A stretch of DNA of 63,205 bases from Extensimonas vulgaris (GTDB taxonomy: Bacteria; Pseudomonadota; Gammaproteobacteria; Burkholderiales; Burkholderiaceae_C): NCBI RefSeq assembly GCF_003337425.1, contig NZ_QPJU01000005.1, positions 1-63,205 of the forward strand. The letters run 5' to 3'. The position numbers were made by a program, and so were the translations under genes. The notes beneath the pieces were generated by a model. It saw nothing but the letters and a program-made list of their open reading frames with translations. It was not told the origin of the DNA and ran no database searches. This document shows positions 51,994 through 59,729 of the stretch, piece after piece; position 1 is the first letter of the stretch, and every line of letters starts with the position of its first letter.

Positions 51994-54071
51994 GCATGTT
52001 CGACACCTTGCTGATCGCGAATCGGGGGGAGATAGCATGCCGCATCGCGCGCACCGCGCGGCGCATGGGGATGCGCACGGTGGCGGTGTATTCCGATGCC
52101 GACCGCGACGCGCTGCACGTGAGCGTCTGCGACACGGCGGTGCGCATAGGCCCGCCAGAGGCCGCGCGCAGTTATCTCGACGCTGCAGCCATCGTCGCGG
52201 CGGCGCGCGCGAGCGGGGCGCAGGCCATCCACCCCGGCTACGGCTTTTTGTCCGAGAGCCTCGCGCTGATCGAGGCTTGTGAAGCGGCGGGCATCGCCTT
52301 CGTCGGGCCCTCGCGCGAAGCCATACGGCGCATGGGCTCGAAGATCGAGTCCAAGCGCATCGCGCTCGCAGCCGGCGTGCCCGTGGTGCCGGGCTACCAC
52401 GGCGACGCACAGGACGAGGCCACGCTGGTCGAAGCCGCTGCGGCCATCGGCTACCCCGTGCTCATCAAGGCCTCGGCGGGCGGCGGCGGCAAGGGCATGC
52501 GCGTGGTGCGCAGTCCGGTCGAGTTCGCGCTGGCGCTCGCCACCGTGCGGCGCGAGGCGCAGGCCGCGTTCGGCGACGACCGCGTGCTGCTCGAGCGCTA
52601 CCTCACGCTGCCGCGCCACCTCGAGGTGCAGCTGCTGGGCGACAAGCACGGGCACCTCGTGCACCTGTTCGAGCGCGAATGCTCGATCCAGCGCAACCAC
52701 CAGAAGGTCATCGAAGAAGCCCCCGCCCCGCACCTCGCGCCCGAATTGCGCGACGCGCTCTTGCAGCACGCGCTGACCATGGGCCGCGCCATAGGTTACG
52801 ACAGCACGGGCACGATCGAATTCATCCACGACAGCCACACCGGCGAGAGCTTCTTCCTCGAAATGAACACGCGGCTGCAGGTCGAGCACCCCGTGACCGA
52901 GCTCACGGTGGGCATGGACTTGGTCGAATGGCAGCTGCGCGTGGCCGCGGGCGAGGCGCTCGCGTTCACGCAAGCGGACATTGCACAAAGCGGCTGCGCG
53001 ATCGAGGCGCGCGTGTGCGCCGAGAACCCCGCCGCCGGTTTTGCGCCAGAAATCGGCCGCCTGATCCGCTACGAGGAGCCCAGCGGCCCCGGCATCCGCG
53101 TGGACAGCGGCGTGCGCACGGGCAGCGAAGTTTCGCTGTTTTACGACTCGATGCTAGCGAAAGTGATAGCGCACTCCGCAGACAGGGAGGGCGCTGCACG
53201 CCGATTGGTGCACGCGCTCGAGCGCACCGTGGTGCAGGGCGTGCACAGCAATCTGGAGTTCCTCGCCGACCTGGTGCGCCACCCGCACTTTGCGCAGGTG
53301 CTCTCGACGAACTACATCGCGCAGGCTTTCCCGCAGGGCTGGGCGCCGCGGCCGGAAGGTGAGCTGATGCGCGTCGCCGCAGCGCTGCACGGCGTGCTCG
53401 CGCGCCAGGCGGCGGCCGGCCCCTCGCCGTGGCAGTCGCTGGGCGCCTGGCGCCTGCCCACGGCCGCCAAGCCCGAGGGCACCCGCGTGCTGCTGCAAAA
53501 CGCCGCGGGCCAGATCGTGCAAGCCCAGGTGTGGCCCGAGGGCGAATTCTGGTGCGTGCAGCTCGACCAGTCCGTGGCGCCCGACCAGCCGCCCGGCCAA
53601 GGCGAGGGCGAAGGCCCCAGCGAAGGCGAGGGCGCCGCCACCTACCGCGTGCAGGCGCGCTGGACGCCCGATGCGCTCGAGCTGCGCAGCGACGACGCCT
53701 TCGTGCGCTACGTGGTGGCGCAACAAAAGGGTGAGCAGGGTGAGCAGCTGTGGCTCACGGGCGCGGGCATCACACGCGCCTGGCACTGCGTCGATCGCTG
53801 GCAGCGCGCGCTGCGCGGCGCCGCTGGGGCGCACGAGCACAGCGGCAACCATCTGCGCGCGCCCATGCCGGGCATGGTCACGCAGGTGCCCGCGCAGGTC
53901 GGCGCGCAAGTGCAGGCTGGCGAGGTGCTGGTGCAGATGGAGGCGATGAAAATGGTGCACACGCTGAGCGCGCCCGCGCCCGGGCGTGTCGCCGAAGTAC
54001 GTTGCCGCGCGGGCGACGCCGTGCGCGGCGGCGACGTGTTGGTGGTATTGGAAACAGAGGAAAACGCATGA
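51990..54071 (+). CDS. Acyl-CoA carboxylase alpha subunit, module 2
   Basis: A 693-residue biotin carboxylase-BCCP protein. It starts SMFDTLLIANRGEIACRI at ATG 51990 inside the preceding stop. ATP-grasp motifs are KASAGGGGKGMRVV and EMNTRLQVEHPVTELTVGMD. Residues about 520-560 carry a Gly/Glu/Pro-rich insert (PPGQGEGEGPSEGEG) not present in module 1. The biotinyl domain ends with MEAMKMVHTLSAP; Lys of about residue 654 is the biotin site. It pairs with the 49560 beta subunit and overlaps the next dehydrogenase by 4 bp. Confidence 0.92.
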   Translation: MSMFDTLLIANRGEIACRIARTARRMGMRTVAVYSDADRDALHVSVCDTAVRIGPPEAARSYLDAAAIVAAARASGAQAIHPGYGFLSESLALIEACEAAGIAFVGPSREAIRRMGSKIESKRIALAAGVPVVPGYHGDAQDEATLVEAAAAIGYPVLIKASAGGGGKGMRVVRSPVEFALALATVRREAQAAFGDDRVLLERYLTLPRHLEVQLLGDKHGHLVHLFERECSIQRNHQKVIEEAPAPHLAPELRDALLQHALTMGRAIGYDSTGTIEFIHDSHTGESFFLEMNTRLQVEHPVTELTVGMDLVEWQLRVAAGEALAFTQADIAQSGCAIEARVCAENPAAGFAPEIGRLIRYEEPSGPGIRVDSGVRTGSEVSLFYDSMLAKVIAHSADREGAARRLVHALERTVVQGVHSNLEFLADLVRHPHFAQVLSTNYIAQAFPQGWAPRPEGELMRVAAALHGVLARQAAAGPSPWQSLGAWRLPTAAKPEGTRVLLQNAAGQIVQAQVWPEGEFWCVQLDQSVAPDQPPGQGEGEGPSEGEGAATYRVQARWTPDALELRSDDAFVRYVVAQQKGEQGEQLWLTGAGITRAWHCVDRWQRALRGAAGAHEHSGNHLRAPMPGMVTQVPAQVGAQVQAGEVLVQMEAMKMVHTLSAPAPGRVAEVRCRAGDAVRGGDVLVVLETEENA

Positions 54072-55219
54072 CAAACAACGACCCGATTTATTTCGACGAG
54101 CCACACCGGCAATTCCGCGACAACCTGCGCCGCTTCGTCGAGCAGGAAATCGTGCCCAAGGCCCTGCCCTGGGAGGACGAGGGCATGGTGCCGCGCGCGG
54201 TGTTGCGCACCATGGGCGAGCTCGGCTACCTGGGCATACGCTACCCCGAGCAATATGGTGGCTCCAATCTCGACACCGTTTACAGCGCGATCCTGGCCGA
54301 GGAGCTGGGGCGCTCGACTTTCGGCGGCTTTGCCGTCACGGTGCTCGTGCACACCGACATGGCCTCGCCGCACCTGGCCAACTACGGCAACCCCGAGCAG
54401 CTCGCGCGCTACCTGCCGGGCGTCACGCGCGGCGAAAAAATCTGCGCCGTGGCCGTGACCGAGCCCGACGCTGGCTCGGACGTGGCCGGCATCCGCACGC
54501 GCGCCGTGCGCGATGGCGACCACTGGGTGCTCAACGGCAGCAAGATCTTCATCACCAACGGCGTGCACGCCGACCTGTACTTCGTCGGCGCCAAGACCGA
54601 CACCACGGCCAAGGGCTCGCGCGGCATCTCGATCTTCATCGTCGAAAAGGGCACGCCGGGCTTTCGCGTCGGGCGCAAGCTCAACAAGAGCGGCTGGCTG
54701 TGCAGCGACACGGCCGAGCTCGTGTTCGAAAACTGCCGCATCCCGGCCGCGAACCTGCTCGGGCAGGAGAACAAGGGCTTTTACCAGATCATGCGCAACT
54801 TCCAGAACGAGCGCATCGTGCTCGGCGCGCAGGCCGTGGGCGAGGCCGCGCGCGGTATCGAGCTGACGCTGGACTACGTGCGCCAGCGCAAGGCTTTCGG
54901 CGCCACGCTGTGGGACAAGCAGGCGATCCGCCAGCGCCTGGCGATGCGCGCCTCGCAAGTGGCCGCGGCGCGCCAGCTCGTCTATCACGCAGCCTGGCTC
55001 GATGCGCAGGGGCGCGAATGCGTCAAGGAAGTTTCCATGGTCAAGTCCTTGTGCGGCGAGCTCGTCAACGAGGTGCTCTACGACTGCCAGCAGTTCCACG
55101 GCGGCTTCGGCTACATGCGCGAGGCTGCGATCGAGCGCATGGTGCGTGACGCGCGCGTCGAAGCGATCGGCGGCGGCGCCACCGAAGTGATGCTCGAAGA
55201 AGTGGCCAAAAGGCTATGA
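54068..55219 (+). CDS. Acyl-CoA dehydrogenase (module 2)
   Basis: A 383-residue acyl-CoA dehydrogenase. Motifs are YPEQYGGSNLDTVYS, VAVTEPDAGSDVAGI, GSKIFITNGVHADLYFV, FGATLWDKQAIRQRLA and C-terminal VEAIGGGATEVMLEE. The ending with IGGGATEVM in place of the usual YEGTSEI resembles isovaleryl/citronellyl-type members. Together with the carboxylase and hydratase it completes a Liu/Atu-like set: dehydrogenase, carboxylase, hydratase. Starts and stops overlap on both sides (ATGA), so it is part of one tightly coupled operon. Confidence 0.88.
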   Translation: MTNNDPIYFDEPHRQFRDNLRRFVEQEIVPKALPWEDEGMVPRAVLRTMGELGYLGIRYPEQYGGSNLDTVYSAILAEELGRSTFGGFAVTVLVHTDMASPHLANYGNPEQLARYLPGVTRGEKICAVAVTEPDAGSDVAGIRTRAVRDGDHWVLNGSKIFITNGVHADLYFVGAKTDTTAKGSRGISIFIVEKGTPGFRVGRKLNKSGWLCSDTAELVFENCRIPAANLLGQENKGFYQIMRNFQNERIVLGAQAVGEAARGIELTLDYVRQRKAFGATLWDKQAIRQRLAMRASQVAAARQLVYHAAWLDAQGRECVKEVSMVKSLCGELVNEVLYDCQQFHGGFGYMREAAIERMVRDARVEAIGGGATEVMLEEVAKRL

Positions 55220-56286
55220 ACGCGCCCGCTGCTCCCGCTGCTGTCGCGGCACCCGCCGATGCAGAGGCAAACACGATCGCCGGCCTGCCGCTGCGCGAGG
55301 TCTTGCCCGGCATTCTGATGTTCACCCTGCCGGTCGAATACGGCATAGACCATGTCAACGTCTATCTGATCCAGGACGGCGCGGGCTGGTGCTTGTTCGA
55401 CACCGGCTCGGACTGCGCCTCGGCGCGCCAGCTGTGGGAGCAGGCGCTCGCCGGGCCGCTGCAGGCCGGCTTGTCGCGCATCATCGTCTCGCACCACCAC
55501 CCCGACCACATGGGGCTGGCCGTGTGGCTGCACGAGCGCACCGGCGCGCCGATCTGGATGCGGCCCGAGGAAGCCCACGTGGCCGAGCAGATGCACGTGC
55601 GCCGCGCTGAAGACCAGGCCGAGTGTGTGCGCTTCATCTGCCGCCATGGCCTGTCTGAGGCAGATGCCAAGGCCGTGGTGCACGACGTGCTGCAGGCCAG
55701 CATGGCCTGCGCCGTGCCCGAACATATCGAAACCATAGCACCCAATGCAAGGATCGCCATCGGAAACCACGTTTTCGAGGCCCTGGTGCTCGGCGGCCAC
55801 AGCGTCGCGCAGGTGTGCCTGTACGAGCCGAACCTCAAGCTGCTGCTCACGGGCGACCAACTGCTCGAGCGCATCACGCCCAACATCGGCGTGTGGCCTT
55901 ATGGCGAGACCGATCCGCTGCCGCGCTACCTCGACAGCCTGCGCACCATCGCCAAACTCGACATTGCCCACGTGCTGCCCGCGCACCATCGCGTGTACCA
56001 GGCCGGGGTGCAGCGTGCCCATGCGCTCGTGGCGCACCACGAGCGCGCCTTGCGCAAATTCCTGGCCAAGCTCAGCGCCCAGGGCATGAACGCGGCCGAA
56101 CTCGGCCTGGCCGTCTATGGCGACCAGCACGAAGTGCTACATGCCTATCTGGCGATGGGCGAGACGCTCGCGCACCTGCTCTGGCTCGAACGCCAGGGCC
56201 ATGTGCGGCGTGAAGAAACGCCCGCGCTCACGCGCTGGTATCCGGGTGCGAAGGCGGCAGAATTGCCCACCCTCTCACTTTCTTGA
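55216..56286 (+). CDS. Metallo-beta-lactamase-fold hydrolase
   Basis: A 356-residue MBL-fold protein. The metal-binding motif is SHHHPDHMG (residues 92-100), with later ligands His in GGHSVAQVCL, Asp in TGDQLLERI and His in LPAHHRVY, so a two-metal site is complete. The N-terminus has an Ala/Pro-rich stretch of about 20 residues. The C-terminal alpha-helical region (about 270-356) suits the glyoxalase-II-like group, which includes CoA- or glutathione-thioester hydrolases. A thioesterase or lactonase role in the acyl-CoA pathway is plausible (inference). It overlaps the dehydrogenase stop by 4 bp. Confidence 0.82.
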   Translation: MNAPAAPAAVAAPADAEANTIAGLPLREVLPGILMFTLPVEYGIDHVNVYLIQDGAGWCLFDTGSDCASARQLWEQALAGPLQAGLSRIIVSHHHPDHMGLAVWLHERTGAPIWMRPEEAHVAEQMHVRRAEDQAECVRFICRHGLSEADAKAVVHDVLQASMACAVPEHIETIAPNARIAIGNHVFEALVLGGHSVAQVCLYEPNLKLLLTGDQLLERITPNIGVWPYGETDPLPRYLDSLRTIAKLDIAHVLPAHHRVYQAGVQRAHALVAHHERALRKFLAKLSAQGMNAAELGLAVYGDQHEVLHAYLAMGETLAHLLWLERQGHVRREETPALTRWYPGAKAAELPTLSLS

Positions 56287-56295
56287 AGGATTGCG

Positions 56296-56778
56296 ATGAC
56301 AGATACGACGACAACGCCCGCGGAACAAGAATTGGTGGCGCGCTGGCAGAAATACATCCACGCCTCGCCCTACAACCGCGAGCTCGGTGTGCTCCCGCAC
56401 GCCGCGCAGCCTGACTGGTTCGTGCTCAAGATCGATTACCAGGACTTTCTGGTCGGTGACCCGAAAACGGGCGTGATCCATGGCGGCGTGATCACGGCCT
56501 TGCTCGACGCGGCCTGTGGTTTTTCCATCTTCATGAAGCTGCCTGAACTCAAACCCATGGCGACGCTGGACTTGCGCATGGACTACCTCAAGCCCGCGAC
56601 GCCAGGGCGCACGATCTTCGGCGGGGCGGTGTGCTACAAGCTCACGTCCGAGCTCGCGTTCGTGCGCGGTGCGGCCTACCACGACTCGCCCGACGACCCC
56701 TTTGCCATGGCGGTGGGCATTTACATGTTCACCTCGGGGCGCCCGGTGATCACCGAAAAAGTGGGAGGCATGCAATGA
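56296..56778 (+). CDS. PaaI-type hotdog thioesterase 1
   Basis: A 160-residue single hotdog protein. The PaaI-family motif GVIHGGVITALLDAACGF (with catalytic-loop His-Gly-Gly and Asp) and LDLRMDYLKPATPG are intact. It would hydrolyse an acyl-CoA to relieve CoA sequestration. It is followed with ATGA overlap by a second hotdog protein lacking the Asp at the same place, so they may work as a pair. Confidence 0.85.
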   Translation: MTDTTTTPAEQELVARWQKYIHASPYNRELGVLPHAAQPDWFVLKIDYQDFLVGDPKTGVIHGGVITALLDAACGFSIFMKLPELKPMATLDLRMDYLKPATPGRTIFGGAVCYKLTSELAFVRGAAYHDSPDDPFAMAVGIYMFTSGRPVITEKVGGMQ

Positions 56779-57209
56779 GCTGGGCCGACCGCATCAACCA
56801 AGCCCGCGCCAACAACGACTGGCGCCCGCTGATCGACGCCGTGCCGTTTGCGCGTTTCCTGGACCTGCGCATCGACGTCAAGGGCGAAGAGTTCACCTGC
56901 ATCCTGCCGTTCCAGGAAAAACTCATCGGCAACCCCATCCTGCCGGCGCTGCACGGCGGCGCTACGGGCGGTTTTCTCGAATGCGCGGGGATTTTTTACC
57001 TGCTGTGGCACATGGACAGTCAAGAGCTGCCCAAGACCATAGACTTCAGCATCGACTACCTGCGCTCGGGCCGCCCCAAAGACACCTACGCCAACGTCTT
57101 CATGGTCAAGCAGGGCCAGCGCGTCGCCAACCTGCGCATCCAGGCCTGGCAGGAAAGCCCCGACAAACCCATCGCCCTCGGCCACGGCAATTTCATGCTG
57201 CGTGGCTGA
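56775..57209 (+). CDS. PaaI-type hotdog protein 2
   Basis: A 144-residue hotdog protein. It has ALHGGATGGFLECAGIF and TIDFSIDYLRSGRPKD, so the fold is the same as in the neighbour. The motif residues after the His-Gly-Gly differ: the usual Asp is replaced by an FLE sequence whose Glu may take the role. Translational coupling to the 56296 protein (4-bp overlap) and similar length suggest a heteromeric thioesterase or a division of labour between catalytic and structural subunits (inference). Confidence 0.8.
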   Translation: MSWADRINQARANNDWRPLIDAVPFARFLDLRIDVKGEEFTCILPFQEKLIGNPILPALHGGATGGFLECAGIFYLLWHMDSQELPKTIDFSIDYLRSGRPKDTYANVFMVKQGQRVANLRIQAWQESPDKPIALGHGNFMLRG

Positions 57210-57243
57210 GCGCCCACTACAAGTCCAAACCCAGGAGATTTTC

Positions 57244-58122
57244 ATGGCACAAGCCACTTATCGTTCCGTCTTCCGCCCCGGCCTTTTTGCCGGCCAGACC
57301 GTGATCGTGACCGGCGGCGGCAGCGGCATAGGCCGCTGCACCGCGCACGAGCTCGCTAACCTCGGCGCCACCGTGGCGCTGGTGGGGCGCAGCATGGACA
57401 AACTGCAGAACGTGCAGGCCGAGATCGAGGGCGCTGGCGGCAAGGTCAGCATCCACTCGTGCGACATCCGCGACGAGCCCGGCGTCAAAGCCATGGTGGC
57501 CGACGTGCTCGCGCGCCACGGCAAGATCGACGGCTTGGTGAACAACGCGGGCGGCCAGTACCCGCAGCCAGTCAAGGACATCAGCTTCAAGGGCTGGGAG
57601 GCCGTGGTGCGCAACAACCTCACGGGCGGCTTTCTCGTCGCGCGCGAGGTGTTCAACCAGTGCATGGAGCAGCACGGCGGCGCCATCGTGAACATCATCG
57701 CCGACATCTGGGGCGGCATGCCCACCATGGCGCACAGCGGTGCGGCACGTGCGGGCATGCTGTCGTTCACGGAAACGGCGGCCTGCGAATGGTCATCCTC
57801 GGCAGTGCGCGTGAATGCGGTCGCGCCCGGCTGGATCGCCAGCAGCGGCTTCGACACCTACAGCCCCGAGATGCAGGCCCACCTGCGCTCGCTCAAAACC
57901 AAGGTGCCGCTGCAGCGCTACGGCACCGAGGCGGAAATTTCCGCCGCCATCGTGTTCCTGCTCAGCGAGGCAGCGGCCTTCATCACGGGCTCGTGCATCC
58001 GTGTCGATGGCGGCGTGCCCAACGCGCGTCCCACCTGGACGCTGCAGCCGCACGACCGCTCCAAACCTTTCGAAGGCTTTTTGCTCGCCCAGCCACCCAA
58101 GTGCCTGAGCGTCAAGGACTGA
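57244..58122 (+). CDS. PECR-like SDR enoyl-CoA reductase
   Basis: A 292-residue short-chain dehydrogenase. It has TGGGSGIGRCTAHELA, NNAGGQYPQP and IADIWGGMPTMAHSGAARAGM. The latter is the pattern of peroxisomal trans-2-enoyl-CoA reductase and related dienoyl-CoA reductases, in which YxxxK is replaced by SxAAR/K. It should reduce an enoyl- or dienoyl-CoA with NADPH. ATG 57244 is preceded by AGGAG; the frame upstream is not homologous. It lies 34 bp after the thioesterase pair. Confidence 0.85.
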   Translation: MAQATYRSVFRPGLFAGQTVIVTGGGSGIGRCTAHELANLGATVALVGRSMDKLQNVQAEIEGAGGKVSIHSCDIRDEPGVKAMVADVLARHGKIDGLVNNAGGQYPQPVKDISFKGWEAVVRNNLTGGFLVAREVFNQCMEQHGGAIVNIIADIWGGMPTMAHSGAARAGMLSFTETAACEWSSSAVRVNAVAPGWIASSGFDTYSPEMQAHLRSLKTKVPLQRYGTEAEISAAIVFLLSEAAAFITGSCIRVDGGVPNARPTWTLQPHDRSKPFEGFLLAQPPKCLSVKD

Positions 58123-58150
58123 AACCATCCCATTGCCAAGCACCCCAGAC

Positions 58151-58819
58151 ATGTCGGCCTATTTGGCGCCAGGAAAATTCGTCGATAGCGACCATCCGGC
58201 CGTCGTCGCCTTTGCGCGCCGTGTCGCTGATCCGGCCATGTCGCCGCGCGAGATCGCCGTCAAGCTCTACTATGCGGTGCGTGATGAGTTCATCTACGAC
58301 CCGTATTACTTCGACGTATCCGAAGAGGGGCTCAAGGCCAGCCATGTGATAGCGGCCGGGCGCGGCTTTTGCGTGCCCAAGGCCGCCTTGCTCGCAGCCG
58401 CTGCACGTGTGCTGGGCGTGCCCGCGCGCCTGGGCTATGCCGACGTGCGCAACCACCTCACGAGCAAGCGGCTCTACGACATGATGGGCACCGATCTGTT
58501 CATTTTTCATGGCTATACCGAGCTGTGGATCGACGGCCAATGGCGCAAGGCCACGCCGGCCTTCAACCGCTCGCTGTGCGAAAAAGCCGGCATCCATCCG
58601 CTCGAATTCGACGGCAGTGCAGATTCGGTGTTCCACGAGTTCGACTTGAGCGGGCGCCGCCACATGGAATACGTGCACGATCGCGGCAGCTACGCCGACT
58701 TGCCGCGCGAAGAACTCCTGAAGGCCTGGAGCGAGCACTACAAGTCCTTCTCGGAGTGGGGAGAGGTCGCAGCCGAGGCCGGTGCCGACTTCGAAAAAGA
58801 GGTGAGGGCCGGGGCGTGA
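58151..58819 (+). CDS. Transglutaminase-like cysteine protease-fold protein
   Basis: A 222-residue protein of the transglutaminase-like superfamily. Cys74 in GRGFCVPKAALLAAAARVLGVPARLG and His120 in FIFHGYTELWIDG match two members of the triad. The third (usually Asp in a WxxxDPT segment) reads WRKATPAFN, so the acid is missing or moved. Related proteins occur in gene clusters with acyl-CoA and amide metabolism and hydrolyse or transfer amides. Its job here is unknown. The coding start is ATG 58151 rather than the TTG at 58133. The stop overlaps a GTG start of the next gene. Confidence 0.75.
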   Translation: MSAYLAPGKFVDSDHPAVVAFARRVADPAMSPREIAVKLYYAVRDEFIYDPYYFDVSEEGLKASHVIAAGRGFCVPKAALLAAAARVLGVPARLGYADVRNHLTSKRLYDMMGTDLFIFHGYTELWIDGQWRKATPAFNRSLCEKAGIHPLEFDGSADSVFHEFDLSGRRHMEYVHDRGSYADLPREELLKAWSEHYKSFSEWGEVAAEAGADFEKEVRAGA

Positions 58820-59691
58820 GCGGGCGGCGCGAATTTTCCGGTTTTGCCGGGGGGCCGCTGGTCGCGGACGTGTACGGGCCCGAGGGCGCGCCTGCGGTGC
58901 TGCTGCTGCATGGCGGCGGTCAGACGCGCCACGCCTGGGGCAACGCGGCCCAGGCGCTGGGTGCGGCGGGCTGGTACACCGTGGCGCTCGATCTGCCGGG
59001 GCATGGCGAAAGCGCCTGGGCGCGCGACGGCGACTACCGCATCGAAACCCTGGCGCGCACCATGTGCAGTGTCTGGCGGCAAATCGGCGCACCGCTCGCC
59101 GTGGTCGGTGCCTCGCTCGGCGGCCTTGCGAGCATGGCGGCCGTGGGGCTGCCCGATGCGCCACCGATCAACGCGCTGGTGCTCGTGGACATTGCGCCGC
59201 GCATGGAAGAAGCCGGCGTGGAGCGCATCGTCAGCTTCATGCGCGCAAAGCCCGAAGGTTTTGCCTCGCTCGAAGAGGCCGCGCAGCACATCGCGGCCTA
59301 CCGCGGCAAGCCCATGACGGGCCCCCTCGAGGGTTTGAAAAAAAACCTGCGCCTGAATGCGCAGGGCCGCTGGATCTGGCACTGGGACCCGCTCATGATG
59401 AGCGAGGCCAACCACAACCACCGCCGCGATGCCGAAAACTACGAGCGCGCCTTGCGCGGCCTGCAGTCCCCCACCTTGTTGATCCGCGGCCAGCGCAGCG
59501 ACGTGATCACCAAGGAAGACGCCGAGGCCCTGGTGAAAACCCTGCCGAATGCGCGCTTCGTGGATTTGCGCGATGCGGGCCACATGATTGCGGGCGACGC
59601 GAACGACGCCTTCACTGCGAGCGTGCGGGAATTTTTGTCCGAGGTGATGCCGCCGTCGCCGGCTTCGGCCGCGGCAGTGGCAGCGACGTAG
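58816..59691 (+). CDS. Alpha/beta-fold hydrolase (GTG start)
   Basis: A 291-residue alpha/beta hydrolase. It starts at GTG 58816, overlapping the preceding TGA by GTGA; no ATG exists near the family N-terminus, so GTG is the most credible start. Oxyanion HGGGQTRHAWG, nucleophile Ser100 in GASLGGLAS, acid Asp in RGQRSDVIT and His in DAGHMIAGD make a complete triad. Members hydrolyse esters, lactones, ring ketones or dienelactones. The role here may be ring or ester opening upstream of ligation (inference). Confidence 0.8.
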   Translation: MSGRREFSGFAGGPLVADVYGPEGAPAVLLLHGGGQTRHAWGNAAQALGAAGWYTVALDLPGHGESAWARDGDYRIETLARTMCSVWRQIGAPLAVVGASLGGLASMAAVGLPDAPPINALVLVDIAPRMEEAGVERIVSFMRAKPEGFASLEEAAQHIAAYRGKPMTGPLEGLKKNLRLNAQGRWIWHWDPLMMSEANHNHRRDAENYERALRGLQSPTLLIRGQRSDVITKEDAEALVKTLPNARFVDLRDAGHMIAGDANDAFTASVREFLSEVMPPSPASAAAVAAT

Positions 59692-59729
59692 GTGCTCGCG
59701 GTTTGAGCGGAAGTTTGGAGGAGACGAAC

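Noticed and set aside
49560-54071. Firm naming as atuCDEF or liuBCD
   Set aside because: Both pathways share these families. No AtuA-like protein is present, and the distinguishing pocket residue could not be aligned by eye with confidence.
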